From the NCBI GenBank assembly GCA_023432655.1, contig JAEYUK010000213.1, positions 1 to 9,773 of the forward strand: a stretch of DNA of 9,773 bases. Direction: 5' to 3'. Position 1 is the first letter of the stretch. Each line of letters begins with the position of its first letter. A program made the translations under genes and the position numbers. Positions 1-6,679 of the stretch are shown piece after piece. The DNA comes from Pseudomonadota bacterium (GTDB taxonomy: Bacteria > Bdellovibrionota > Bacteriovoracia > Bacteriovoracales > Bacteriovoracaceae). The notes beneath the pieces were generated by a model that was not told where the DNA came from, ran no database searches, and was given only the letters and a program-made list of their open reading frames with translations.

Positions 1-576
1 GATGATTGAGGCATACTCTTCAGGTAACTGATTCTGAATGTGATTTTCTAAGAGATCTGGATGGGATCTTAATTCTTCTTTCCCTAAAGTGATGAGTTCT
101 TTATAGGTAAAGTAAGGCAATGAATTGCGGAACTTTTTCTTCATCTCCTCACTTAATTCATTGATGGAAATGATGGTTTTTAAATTTTTCCACTGATCAA
201 GTAAGGGAAGTACTTTTTCCATCTGTTTGTCATTTTCGACAATCAGAACCGAGCTGTCAGAATGAGTGAAAATATAATTAATTTCATCGGCCAGGTAGCT
301 TGGATAAATCGGAACGAGACAGGAACGAGAACACATGGTCGCCATATCGAGTAAGTGCCACTCTTTACAGGTTTGAGCGAGAATCGCCACTTTCTCTCCA
401 ACCGTCACTCCAATCTTATGCAATCCACCGATGAGAGTTTCAATTGTTCCTTTGTATTCTTGAAATGTGAGATTTTTAATTTCGTTATTTTCAAACCAGC
501 CGATGGCGTAACGATCAGGAGATTTCTGCGCTCTTAACTTTAGTAGGCGTCCTAAAGTTCGTGGTCCTTGTAACAT
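1..576 (-). CDS. Long-chain acyl-CoA ligase (AMP-binding enzyme), N-terminal 192 codons
   Basis: This enzyme family activates fatty acids to acyl-CoA through an acyl-adenylate. The visible 192 residues read as the N-terminal part of the adenylate-forming fold: a short leader (MLQGPRTLGRLLKLRAQKSP), the segment NLTFQEYKGTIETLIGGL (about residues 34-51), then VGEKVAILAQTCKEWHLLDM, CLVPIYPSYLADEINYIF and SSVLIVEN. These blocks recur in FadD15/FACS-type ligases. The reading frame runs off the left edge at EEYASII, just where the family continues into the P-loop-like YTSGTTG motif, so the catalytic motifs lie outside the window. The ATG at 576 is supported by an AAAGGA ribosome binding site about 9-12 bases upstream. 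The gene is divergent from the small gene at 677. The substrate chain length cannot be read from this fragment. The family call is firm; the long-chain preference is inferred from similarity to FadD15-like enzymes. Confidence 0.92.
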   Translation of the reverse strand, partial: MLQGPRTLGRLLKLRAQKSPDRYAIGWFENNEIKNLTFQEYKGTIETLIGGLHKIGVTVGEKVAILAQTCKEWHLLDMATMCSRSCLVPIYPSYLADEINYIFTHSDSSVLIVENDKQMEKVLPLLDQWKNLKTIISINELSEEMKKKFRNSLPYFTYKELITLGKEELRSHPDLLENHIQNQLPEEYASII

Positions 577-626
577 GAAAATGATCCTTTTTTATCCAGC
601 TCTGTTCCATTTTCTGAGAAGATTCA

Positions 627-654
627 GGGCCTTATCTGAAAATCAGTCTGGCCT
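627..654. other. Imperfect stem-loop in the divergent intergenic region
   Basis: The 100 bases between the two divergent starts (577-676) hold a bipartite inverted repeat. GGCC at 628-631 pairs with GGCC at 650-653, and inside it CTGA (636-639) pairs with TCAG (643-646) around an AAA loop, with small unpaired stretches between. It is too weak and has too poor a T-tract to call a terminator. It could be a leader structure or a regulator site for either gene. No convincing -35/-10 pair was found for either direction. Confidence 0.25.
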
Positions 655-676
655 CTTATTTGCTTCTTAGAGCGAC

Positions 677-937
677 ATGAAAACTGTCATTATAGTTTCT
701 AAATGTCTGAGAGTCACCAAGTTCAAATCTTGTGAATATCCCTATGAATTTCATTTTAAAGGAATTTGTGCCGGAGAGGTTATAAAAAAAGTCATTCTCT
801 CGGCATCTAACGAAATTTCTTTTCTGAAGGGTGAGGAGTATTTGCTGTATGTCTCGCTTATATCAATGGAGTCGGGAATACTTAAGGGGCGAGTGCTTAA
901 AAGTAAAAGACTTGATGAGTGTTGGGATCGCTCTTAA
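677..937 (+). CDS. Small hypothetical protein, 86 aa, unrecognised family
   Basis: This is the only plus-strand gene in the window. I do not recognise the family. The 86-residue product has no signal peptide or membrane segment and looks cytoplasmic. It alternates short beta-like stretches with turns (FHFKGICAGEVIKKVIL, then KGEEYLLYVSLISMESGILKGRVLKSK), a pattern reminiscent of small OB-fold proteins, but no diagnostic motif supports that. It has four cysteines (residues 10, 19, 31, 82) that are not spaced like a zinc site. The ribosome binding site is poor: only AGAG lies 4 bases before the ATG. The gene overlaps the convergent gene on its right by 4 bases, sharing the stop sequence TTAA. 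Coding is supported by plausible composition and by filling the gap between neighbours exactly. The absence of a strong ribosome binding site keeps confidence moderate. Confidence 0.6.
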   Translation: MKTVIIVSKCLRVTKFKSCEYPYEFHFKGICAGEVIKKVILSASNEISFLKGEEYLLYVSLISMESGILKGRVLKSKRLDECWDRS

Positions 938-1317
938 TCGACGTTGATCGCCACGTGATCCCCAATCATAAATTGATCGAGTTCAAAGATTGGGGCTTTC
1001 TCTTTCTCATAGCTATTAACCGAGGCAATTGAAGCCTCGTCAGAGGTATGAAGAACTTTTAATTCTCCGATTTTTACCTTGTAGTTTACGCGTTTTTTAT
1101 TGTCGTAAGGATTTTGAACAGAAATTATCCGATAGACATTGAGAACACTATCTTTCTTAACACCTTGGCCTTCGCCCATATTGACGTAATAATTCTTTCT
1201 GATGGTTTCATTCTCTACGCCCATACTTAGATCCTGGGCCATGCTGAAAATGACGTAGGAGCGAGCTGACACTCCGGAAGTGATGAATAAAGTGAAGATA
1301 GCTAATAATAGTTTCAT
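934..1317 (-). CDS. Small exported protein with a FlgT C-terminal-like domain
   Basis: The 127-residue product starts with a clear Sec signal peptide (KLLLAIFTLFITSGVSA, likely cut after residue 18), so it is periplasmic or outer-membrane associated. The mature part has the pattern VNMGEGQGVKKDSVLNVYR (45-63), then VKIGELKVLHTSDEASIASV (81-100) and a final MIGDHVAI (117-124). A glycine-led GV.....L.VYR strand, a 'GEL.V' strand, 'S.A.V' and a closing 'GD.V' resemble the C-terminal domain of FlgT, the flagellar-basal-body-associated protein, and similar small beta-barrel domains. This is recognition by eye, not a search result. The start has a GAGG ribosome binding site 5-6 bases upstream. A near-consensus sigma-28 promoter lies just ahead of the gene, which fits a motility role. 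Upstream it is isolated from the alaS operon by a terminator; downstream it collides with the 677-937 gene. Confidence 0.85.
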   Translation of the reverse strand: MKLLLAIFTLFITSGVSARSYVIFSMAQDLSMGVENETIRKNYYVNMGEGQGVKKDSVLNVYRIISVQNPYDNKKRVNYKVKIGELKVLHTSDEASIASVNSYEKEKAPIFELDQFMIGDHVAINVD

Positions 1318-1345
1318 TGGATCCTCGCAGGTAAATCCAACCAGC

Positions 1346-1372
1346 TTATCGTCACTTTAACGTGGAAGTTTA
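1346..1372 (-). promoter_or_regulatory. Candidate sigma-28 (FliA) promoter
   Basis: On the minus strand, TAAA (1372-1369) is followed by exactly 15 bases and then GACGATAA (1353-1346). The textbook FliA core is TAAA-15-GCCGATAA, so 11 of 12 core positions match with ideal spacing. Transcription would start near position 1338, giving a leader of about 20 bases that contains the GAGG ribosome binding site of the FlgT-like gene. The -35 element directly abuts the T-tract of the preceding terminator. Confidence 0.65.
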
Positions 1373-1399
1373 GAAAACCATAGGGCCTGAGCCCTATGG
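1369..1399 (-). terminator. Rho-independent terminator of the alaS-lipoprotein operon
   Basis: A perfect 9-bp stem (1378-1386 with 1391-1399) has a 4-base loop. Read on the minus strand it is CCATAGGGC, loop TCAG, GCCCTATGG, followed by TTTTCTAAA. It starts 7 bases after the stop codon of the lipoprotein gene and ends that transcript before the FlgT-like gene. Confidence 0.9.
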
Positions 1400-1406
1400 T
1401 CAGGTA

Positions 1407-3122
1407 TTACTTACCTTCTATCTTGAGATATTTGAGACTGTTGTTGATGATATCTGAGTAGCGGTAATTTTTCAGATAATCGTGGTAAAGAATGTAGTTT
1501 CGGGAATAGTACTGCATGGCCCATGGAAGGTCAGCGTTTACAATATTCTCCATCTTCTTCATGAGTTCAGTCTTCTTGTCTCCGTCTTCCATTTCTCGTA
1601 ACTGAAGGAAGAGCTTATCAAACTCAAGGTTTGAATAATTAGAAGAATTGGGCCCCGGTGGAAGATTGGCAGTCGTTAGAAGTTGCAGGACATTTTCTGC
1701 ATCTGGGTAATCAAGGATCCAGCCACCCTGCCAGAATTGAAGTTCGCCATTTCGGGATTTTTCCAGGAAAGCAGGAAAAGTATTAACTCGAACTTCGATT
1801 TCGATACCCAGATTTCTTAATTCCTGCTGGATGAATTCACCCATTTGTCTTTTTCGAGTATCGGCCCCGCGAACATCATACTTCAAAGTAGGAAGTCCTT
1901 TACCATCCGGATAACCGGCCTTTTTCATATATTCCTTGGCCAAGTCCAGGTCATACTTATAAGGTAAATCCGCCGAGGGGGAGTAACCATTAACACCCGG
2001 AGGATAAATTGAATTCGCTTTTTGGGCGATATTGTAAGTAAAGAGTTCAATGAACTTATCGTTATTCACTCCATGGGCAATGGCCTTCCGAAGATTTAAA
2101 TTCTTCCCGACAATCGGATCCTGCATATTGAATTGGAGCCACCAGTAAGTGAGGGTGGGAGCCGCGAAGAGATTAATTTTCTGCTCAATAATCTCTGGTT
2201 TAATTTTTCCTTCAGCAGTTAGTGCTAAAGGAAAAAGGTCTTTGGTTAGATTCACGATATCAATTTTCTTTTTTAGAAAATTGAGCCAGTCAGTTTGCGC
2301 TTCTTTTATGACGACTAAGCGGACATTAGAAACGAAAGGTAATTTGGCCCCGGCATCGGTAAGCATTTTCTTTTCATGAGCATAGCGGTCCCCTTGAGAA
2401 GGGTAGAGGCTACTGATGTAATGGTCATTCTTCTTCAGGATTACTTCTTGGGTCGGATTGTAACGGGTGATGTAATAAGCACCTGTCCCAACGTTTTCGC
2501 GTCCAAGGTCATTATTCAGGGCCTTTATGGCCTCTTCAGGAACCGGAGCTGTGAAGTTCATCGCTAACGCATAAAGGATCTGAGGATAGGGACGAATCAA
2601 TTCGATTACGAGGGTGTACTCATCTGGAGAACTGACTCCTGAGATCTCTTCTTTAAAGAAAAGCTCCATGTCAGTCTGAACCTTATCTCGCCATTCATTG
2701 ATTCCTTTGATTTTCTCATCAAATAACCACCAGCCTTGTGAACGTGTACCGTGGAAGGCAAGTCGTTTAATCTGATTTATGAAATCGCGTGCTTTTACTT
2801 CTCGGCCCTCTGAGAGGTAAGGGGACTTATGATATTTAATCCCCTTTTTTATTTTGAAAGTGTACTTCAATCGATCAGTTGAGATGGAGGGAAAACTTTC
2901 GGCCAGCAGCGGTCTCAGTGTGTAGGGGCGTTTATGATACTCAAATTCGTAGAGAGATTCATAAACCTGAGCGACTGCCTGGTAACAGATCTGGTCATAA
3001 CAGTTTGCAGGATCAAGAGTTGAAATATCCCCAGAGAGAGAAATATCTAACTGATCTGCGTTTTTATTGTCTTTGGTACAACCTAAGATCAGAATGAGTA
3101 GGGCGAGAAAAGTTATCTTCAC
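1407..3122 (-). CDS. OppA/DppA-like solute-binding lipoprotein (SBP family 5)
   Basis: This 571-residue protein has a lipoprotein signal peptide: positive N terminus, hydrophobic LALLILIL and lipobox ILGC with the lipidated Cys at residue 15. It is therefore anchored in a membrane and faces the periplasm or the outside. The body matches the family 5 extracellular solute-binding proteins of peptide/nickel ABC importers: SGDISTLDPA near the N terminus, QVYESLYEF, LRPLLAESF, YTFKIKKGIKYH, VGTGAYYITRY, an RKAIAHGVNNDKF segment and GWILDYPDAENVLQLL. It begins with GTG rather than ATG. An AGGAG ribosome binding site lies 7 bases before that GTG, inside the last codons of alaS, and the two genes overlap by GTGA. 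No permease or ATPase genes are nearby, so its transporter must be encoded elsewhere, or it has another role. Peptide binding is inferred from the family; the ligand is not readable from sequence. Confidence 0.93.
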   Translation of the reverse strand: MKITFLALLILILGCTKDNKNADQLDISLSGDISTLDPANCYDQICYQAVAQVYESLYEFEYHKRPYTLRPLLAESFPSISTDRLKYTFKIKKGIKYHKSPYLSEGREVKARDFINQIKRLAFHGTRSQGWWLFDEKIKGINEWRDKVQTDMELFFKEEISGVSSPDEYTLVIELIRPYPQILYALAMNFTAPVPEEAIKALNNDLGRENVGTGAYYITRYNPTQEVILKKNDHYISSLYPSQGDRYAHEKKMLTDAGAKLPFVSNVRLVVIKEAQTDWLNFLKKKIDIVNLTKDLFPLALTAEGKIKPEIIEQKINLFAAPTLTYWWLQFNMQDPIVGKNLNLRKAIAHGVNNDKFIELFTYNIAQKANSIYPPGVNGYSPSADLPYKYDLDLAKEYMKKAGYPDGKGLPTLKYDVRGADTRKRQMGEFIQQELRNLGIEIEVRVNTFPAFLEKSRNGELQFWQGGWILDYPDAENVLQLLTTANLPPGPNSSNYSNLEFDKLFLQLREMEDGDKKTELMKKMENIVNADLPWAMQYYSRNYILYHDYLKNYRYSDIINNSLKYLKIEGK

Positions 3123-5731
3123 TTCAAAGCTCCTGTAAGTACATTGAGTAATTCTTCAATTTTAACCGCCTCACCTGAGCCTTGAGCATTATCCGGCTTA
3201 CCGCCGCCGCGTCCGTTAACGATCGGCATGACCTGTTTTAAAATATCTGAACAATTAACGGACTTATTTGCTTTAGCTGTTTTCAGGATAAAAGAGACTT
3301 TGTCGTCCACAATAGTAAAGAGAAAGAGAACACCTTTTGGTTTCTTATCAACAAAGATGTCCCCAAGTTTTCTCATATTGTTAGGATCAGAGTCATTTAC
3401 CTTAGCAATGGTTAACGTTAGACCATCTTTAATTTCAATTTCATTAGTAAAGAGATTCTGAGATTCAAAAACCTGAAGTTTATCATTAAGAGCTTCGATC
3501 GTTTTCACTTTCTCTCTGACATCAGCGTGAAGAGCTGAGAGTTTTTCCAACACTCTTTCTTCTTTCACGGCAAAACTCTTCTCTACTTCACTAAGTATGC
3601 GCGAACGGTTGAGTAGATAATCAATAGCAGTAGTGGAAGTAATCGCCTCAATTCTTCTTACTCCAGAAGCAAGTGAAGTCTCAAAGAGAATCTTAAATAG
3701 TCCAATCTCTCCGGTGTTAGAAACGTGAGTCCCTCCGCAAAGCTCTATTGAGAAATCTCCCATTGTGAGTACACGGACTTCGTCCCCATACTTCTCACCA
3801 AACAGGGCCATGGCACCTTTCTTGGTCGCCTCGTCTTTAGACATGTTGGTAGCAGTAACCGGCAGAGCTGTCGCAATCGCTGAATTTACCAACTCTTCCA
3901 CACGAGATAGTTCCTCTGGTTTTAAAGCTTCAGAATGAGTGAAGTCAAAGCGCAGACGATCTGGACCAACTGATGAGCCCGCTTGTTTTACATGCTGGCC
4001 TAAAACTTTAATCAGGGCCGACTGAAGAAGGTGAGTTGCAGAGTGGTTTCTTTTCGTAAGTTCACGCTCTTCATGATTCACTTTCAATTTATAGGTTTCA
4101 CCAACGGTTAATGCATCGGCATCTTCCGAAATGTGAACATGTAGGCCATCAACTGGTTTTTGAGTATCAGTAATTGTCGCGAGTTTTCCTTCCGAAGAAT
4201 AGATCGCCCCCTTGTCACCAACCTGACCGCCACTTTCTCCGTAAAATGGAGTTTTATCGAAGACCAGATAGAACTGACCATCAATCTCTTCTTTGGCGAT
4301 AAGTTTGGCTTGGCCTACAACCTCAGTGTAACCAAGGAAGATTGTATTCCCGAACTTCTCTTTGATGCCGTAGAAAGCTTTAAGATTATCTTCCTGAACT
4401 TTGAACTTGGAGTTCTTCTTAGATAATTCCTTCTGGTGTTTCATGGCAGCTTCAAAACCGGCAGAATCCAATTCCAAATTCTTCTCCCGAAGAATGACCT
4501 CGGGTAAGTCTAATGGGAAACCAAAAGTGTCATAAAGTTTAAAGGCAACTTCTCCGGAAAGTTTTCCACCAGCTTTAATCTTTGATAGTTCCTCATTGAT
4601 CAGGGCGAGCCCTGTATCCAATGTCTTTCTAAATTTTTCTTCTTCTAGTTTAAGGAGTTTCTCGGCCAGAGCCGCGTTCTGAGCATTGTCCGGATATTCT
4701 TCACCCAGAGATTCCAGAACAGCTGGAATCAGTTTATAGAAACTAATTTCTTTTAAACCTAAGAGTGATAAGTGACGAACGGCCCGGCGGATGATTCGGC
4801 GAAGAACATAACCACGGCCATCATTGGAAGGGATGACCCCGTCAGTAATGAGCATGGTACAAGAGCGGATATGATCGGCCACCACGCGGAAAGAAGATTT
4901 TTCATCTTCTGATTTCGTAGTGTAGTAGTCTTTACCAGTGAGTTTCCCGATCGCTTTCATGATCGGTTCAAAAATATCAGTGTCGTAGTTGTAATACTTC
5001 CCCTGGATCACGGCAGTGACACGCTCAAGGCCCGCCCCGGTATCAACAGAAGGTTTAGGAAGAGGCTTACGTTTAATTTCATCGCCCTCTTTGTATTTTT
5101 CAAATTGCATGAAAACCAAATTCCAGATTTCAACATAGCGGCCTTCATCATCGATTTCCTGATGGCCTGCCGGAACTCCTGTAGATCTTTCTGGACCATG
5201 GTCATAGAAAATTTCAGTACACGGTCCACATGGACCCACATCTCCCATTTCCCAAAAGTTACTTTTATCTCCCAGTTTGAAAATGCGCTCACGGGGAACG
5301 CCGATGTCTTTGGCCCAAATTTCCAGAGCTTCGTCATCAGAATCATGAACAGTAACGAGTAACTTATCTTTAGGGATTTTTAGTTCCACCGTCAGAAGAT
5401 CCCAGGCAAAGCGGATGGCCTCTTTTTTAAAGTAATCCCCGAATGAGAAATTCCCTAGCATCTCAAAGAACGTATGGTGGCGAGCTGTGAATCCGACATT
5501 TTCCAAATCGTTATGTTTACCGCCGGCGCGAACACATTTCTGGATAGTCACAGCACGTCGATTTGTCGGCTGTGCTTTTCCTGTGAAGAAATCTTTAAAC
5601 TGGTTCATCCCCGCATTGGCGAAAAGAAGAGTAGGGTCGTTATGTGGGACAAGGCTTGATGACTTGTGTTTGTCATGGCCATGTTTAATGAAAAAATTGG
5701 AAAAAGCGTTTCTGATTTCTTGCGCGCGCAT
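3119..5731 (-). CDS. alaS: Alanyl-tRNA synthetase
   Basis: The enzyme charges tRNA-Ala with alanine in the cytoplasm. The 870-residue length is normal for bacterial AlaRS. Visible landmarks in order: class II motif region with NAGMNQFKDFF (39-49), RHHTFFEMLGNFSFGDYF (84-101), GDVGPCGPCTEIFYDHG (163-179), EIWNLVFMQF (201-210), DTGAGLERV (230-238), and RGYVLRRIIRRAVRH (306-320). The editing domain carries the zinc ligands of HSATH (His563, His567) and ELCGGTH (Cys665, His669), so mischarging correction should be intact. The C-terminal C-Ala domain ends with GRGGGKPDNAQGSG (840-853). The ATG at 5731 has GAGG 6 bases upstream. The gene is first in a two-gene unit with the downstream solute-binding lipoprotein (GTGA overlap). 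Nothing is truncated or missing. Confidence 0.99.
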   Translation of the reverse strand: MRAQEIRNAFSNFFIKHGHDKHKSSSLVPHNDPTLLFANAGMNQFKDFFTGKAQPTNRRAVTIQKCVRAGGKHNDLENVGFTARHHTFFEMLGNFSFGDYFKKEAIRFAWDLLTVELKIPKDKLLVTVHDSDDEALEIWAKDIGVPRERIFKLGDKSNFWEMGDVGPCGPCTEIFYDHGPERSTGVPAGHQEIDDEGRYVEIWNLVFMQFEKYKEGDEIKRKPLPKPSVDTGAGLERVTAVIQGKYYNYDTDIFEPIMKAIGKLTGKDYYTTKSEDEKSSFRVVADHIRSCTMLITDGVIPSNDGRGYVLRRIIRRAVRHLSLLGLKEISFYKLIPAVLESLGEEYPDNAQNAALAEKLLKLEEEKFRKTLDTGLALINEELSKIKAGGKLSGEVAFKLYDTFGFPLDLPEVILREKNLELDSAGFEAAMKHQKELSKKNSKFKVQEDNLKAFYGIKEKFGNTIFLGYTEVVGQAKLIAKEEIDGQFYLVFDKTPFYGESGGQVGDKGAIYSSEGKLATITDTQKPVDGLHVHISEDADALTVGETYKLKVNHEERELTKRNHSATHLLQSALIKVLGQHVKQAGSSVGPDRLRFDFTHSEALKPEELSRVEELVNSAIATALPVTATNMSKDEATKKGAMALFGEKYGDEVRVLTMGDFSIELCGGTHVSNTGEIGLFKILFETSLASGVRRIEAITSTTAIDYLLNRSRILSEVEKSFAVKEERVLEKLSALHADVREKVKTIEALNDKLQVFESQNLFTNEIEIKDGLTLTIAKVNDSDPNNMRKLGDIFVDKKPKGVLFLFTIVDDKVSFILKTAKANKSVNCSDILKQVMPIVNGRGGGKPDNAQGSGEAVKIEELLNVLTGALK
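3130..3134 (-). promoter_or_regulatory. Ribosome binding site deciding the GTG start of the lipoprotein gene
   Basis: AGGAG lies inside the last alaS codons, 7 bases before the GTG at 3122. The next in-frame residues form the lipoprotein signal peptide immediately, so this GTG is the real start and translation is coupled to alaS termination. Confidence 0.85.
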
Positions 5732-5767
5732 AGAGGTCCTCTTGAGTTATTTTTCTCAAAAAAGACT

Positions 5768-5797
5768 ATCATAAATGCGCTGTGCAAGGGGAGTTAA
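5768..5797 (-). promoter_or_regulatory. Probable alaS promoter (sigma-70 type)
   Basis: On the minus strand TTAACT (5797-5792) is followed by an 18-base spacer and TATGAT (5773-5768). These match TTGACA and TATAAT at 4/6 and 5/6 positions. The -35 overlaps the stop codon of the upstream gene. The expected start near 5760 gives a leader of about 30 bases containing a small inverted repeat (TTGAG 5742-5746 with CTCAA 5755-5759) just before the GAGG ribosome binding site. AlaRS of E. coli represses its own promoter at a palindrome near the start site; whether this repeat does anything similar is unknown. Confidence 0.5.
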
Positions 5798-6579
5798 AAA
5801 TTAAAGCTCTGAGCTTCAATTGCTTCTTGTTGCATCTTCTGATCGGCTTCAAGAAGCTCAGGATTCATCCCAACCACTTCATAATTTGTGCCGCCAAAGT
5901 CACCTACCGAAACATTGTTGTTTTCGGCCAGGGTTTGTTGAGTTTCATAGCTCTCGTTTTGAGGCTCTACAGATGAGAAACGAAGTCTGGTACCTTCTAA
6001 TGGACCATTAGTTAAAGTCACCATATATGAGTTTTGGTCTACTTGGTACATCATGCCTGAATAGTACTCGCCGTTTAGATCGTATTCGAAAACGTTACCA
6101 GTCATTTCAGAAAATGATACGGCCACACCTTCACCATTCGGTAGGGAAACATTGAGGTCTTCAATCACACCGCTATTGGTAGAGAGAGAACCACTAAACT
6201 GTGTATTAGTTAAGCCTTGTTGCCATTTCTTTGGATTAATAACTTCTACTAGTGACAGAGTTAATTCTTCCTGGACTGCTGCCTGTGGAATAATTTCCAC
6301 TGGGGCCGGAGCTTCTGCTTTGGCCACTTTTTCAAGAAGAGGGGCCATTTTAGGAGAAGCAATCGGAGAAGGAGCAAGTTTTTTCCAAGTCGTTACAGCA
6401 GCCACTTCACGACCCTTAACTGTTACTCCATACATTTCGTCCAGACGCTTTACGAACTTTACTTCTGAACCGGAAAGATGCGATTCCGAATTAATAACAA
6501 CCGCATTATAGGTACCTGTGAGAACGAAAAGTCCTGCGGCCACGAATGCAAATGCTTTATTCTTGTTATTCCAGTTCAT
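5794..6579 (-). CDS. Membrane-anchored or exported protein of unknown family, 261 aa
   Basis: I do not recognise this family. The N terminus is basic and hydrophilic (MNWNNKNK) followed by one hydrophobic stretch (about residues 9-29). This has no clear Ala-x-Ala cleavage site, so it is either an uncleaved membrane anchor or a weak signal peptide. Residues about 68-100 are rich in Pro and Ala with interspersed Lys/Glu (APSPIASPKMAP, KAEAPAPVEIIPQ), resembling a periplasm-spanning linker. Residues about 104-203 look like a compact beta-rich domain with many Gly, Asn, Ser and aromatic positions (QFSGSL, SGVIEDLNVSLPNGEG, GEYYSGMMYQV). The tail (204-261) is polar, Gln/Glu-rich and probably flexible. 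There are no cysteines. AGGAG lies 6-10 bases before the ATG, and a sigma-54-type promoter lies 25-41 bases before it. It sits between a putative secreted peptidase and alaS with no coupling to either. Function is unknown. Confidence 0.85.
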   Translation of the reverse strand: MNWNNKNKAFAFVAAGLFVLTGTYNAVVINSESHLSGSEVKFVKRLDEMYGVTVKGREVAAVTTWKKLAPSPIASPKMAPLLEKVAKAEAPAPVEIIPQAAVQEELTLSLVEVINPKKWQQGLTNTQFSGSLSTNSGVIEDLNVSLPNGEGVAVSFSEMTGNVFEYDLNGEYYSGMMYQVDQNSYMVTLTNGPLEGTRLRFSSVEPQNESYETQQTLAENNNVSVGDFGGTNYEVVGMNPELLEADQKMQQEAIEAQSFNF

Positions 6580-6603
6580 AGTAATCTCCTGTGCCTTTCT
6601 ATA

Positions 6604-6620
6604 AGCAAGGTGAATGCCAA
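6604..6620 (-). promoter_or_regulatory. Candidate sigma-54 (RpoN) -24/-12 promoter
   Basis: On the minus strand the sequence is TTGGCATTCACCTTGCT. The consensus is TTGGCAC-N5-TTGCT (a common form is YTGGCACGNNNNTTGCW). The invariant GG at -24 and GC at -12 are at the required spacing, and TTGGCA and TTGCT are both intact; only the CG after TTGGCA differs. Initiation would be near 6593, about 14 bases before the ATG of the 261-aa gene and just ahead of its AGGAG, so the leader is short. I did not find an activator site, but only about 60 bases of intergenic sequence lie upstream. Confidence 0.6.
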
Positions 6621-6679
6621 AAACTGGAATCCTAAGTTACTGTTTTAGTGGATGAGAATGACCAAAATTTTAGCACTGT

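Noticed and set aside
5008..5346. Minus-strand open frame of 112 codons inside alaS in another frame
   Set aside because: It is fully inside alaS, which is intact in its own frame; no ribosome site and no recognisable protein.
5487..5774. Plus-strand open frame of 95 codons opposite the start of alaS
   Set aside because: It lies antisense to the highly conserved catalytic domain of AlaRS; the open frame is a by-product of alaS codon use.
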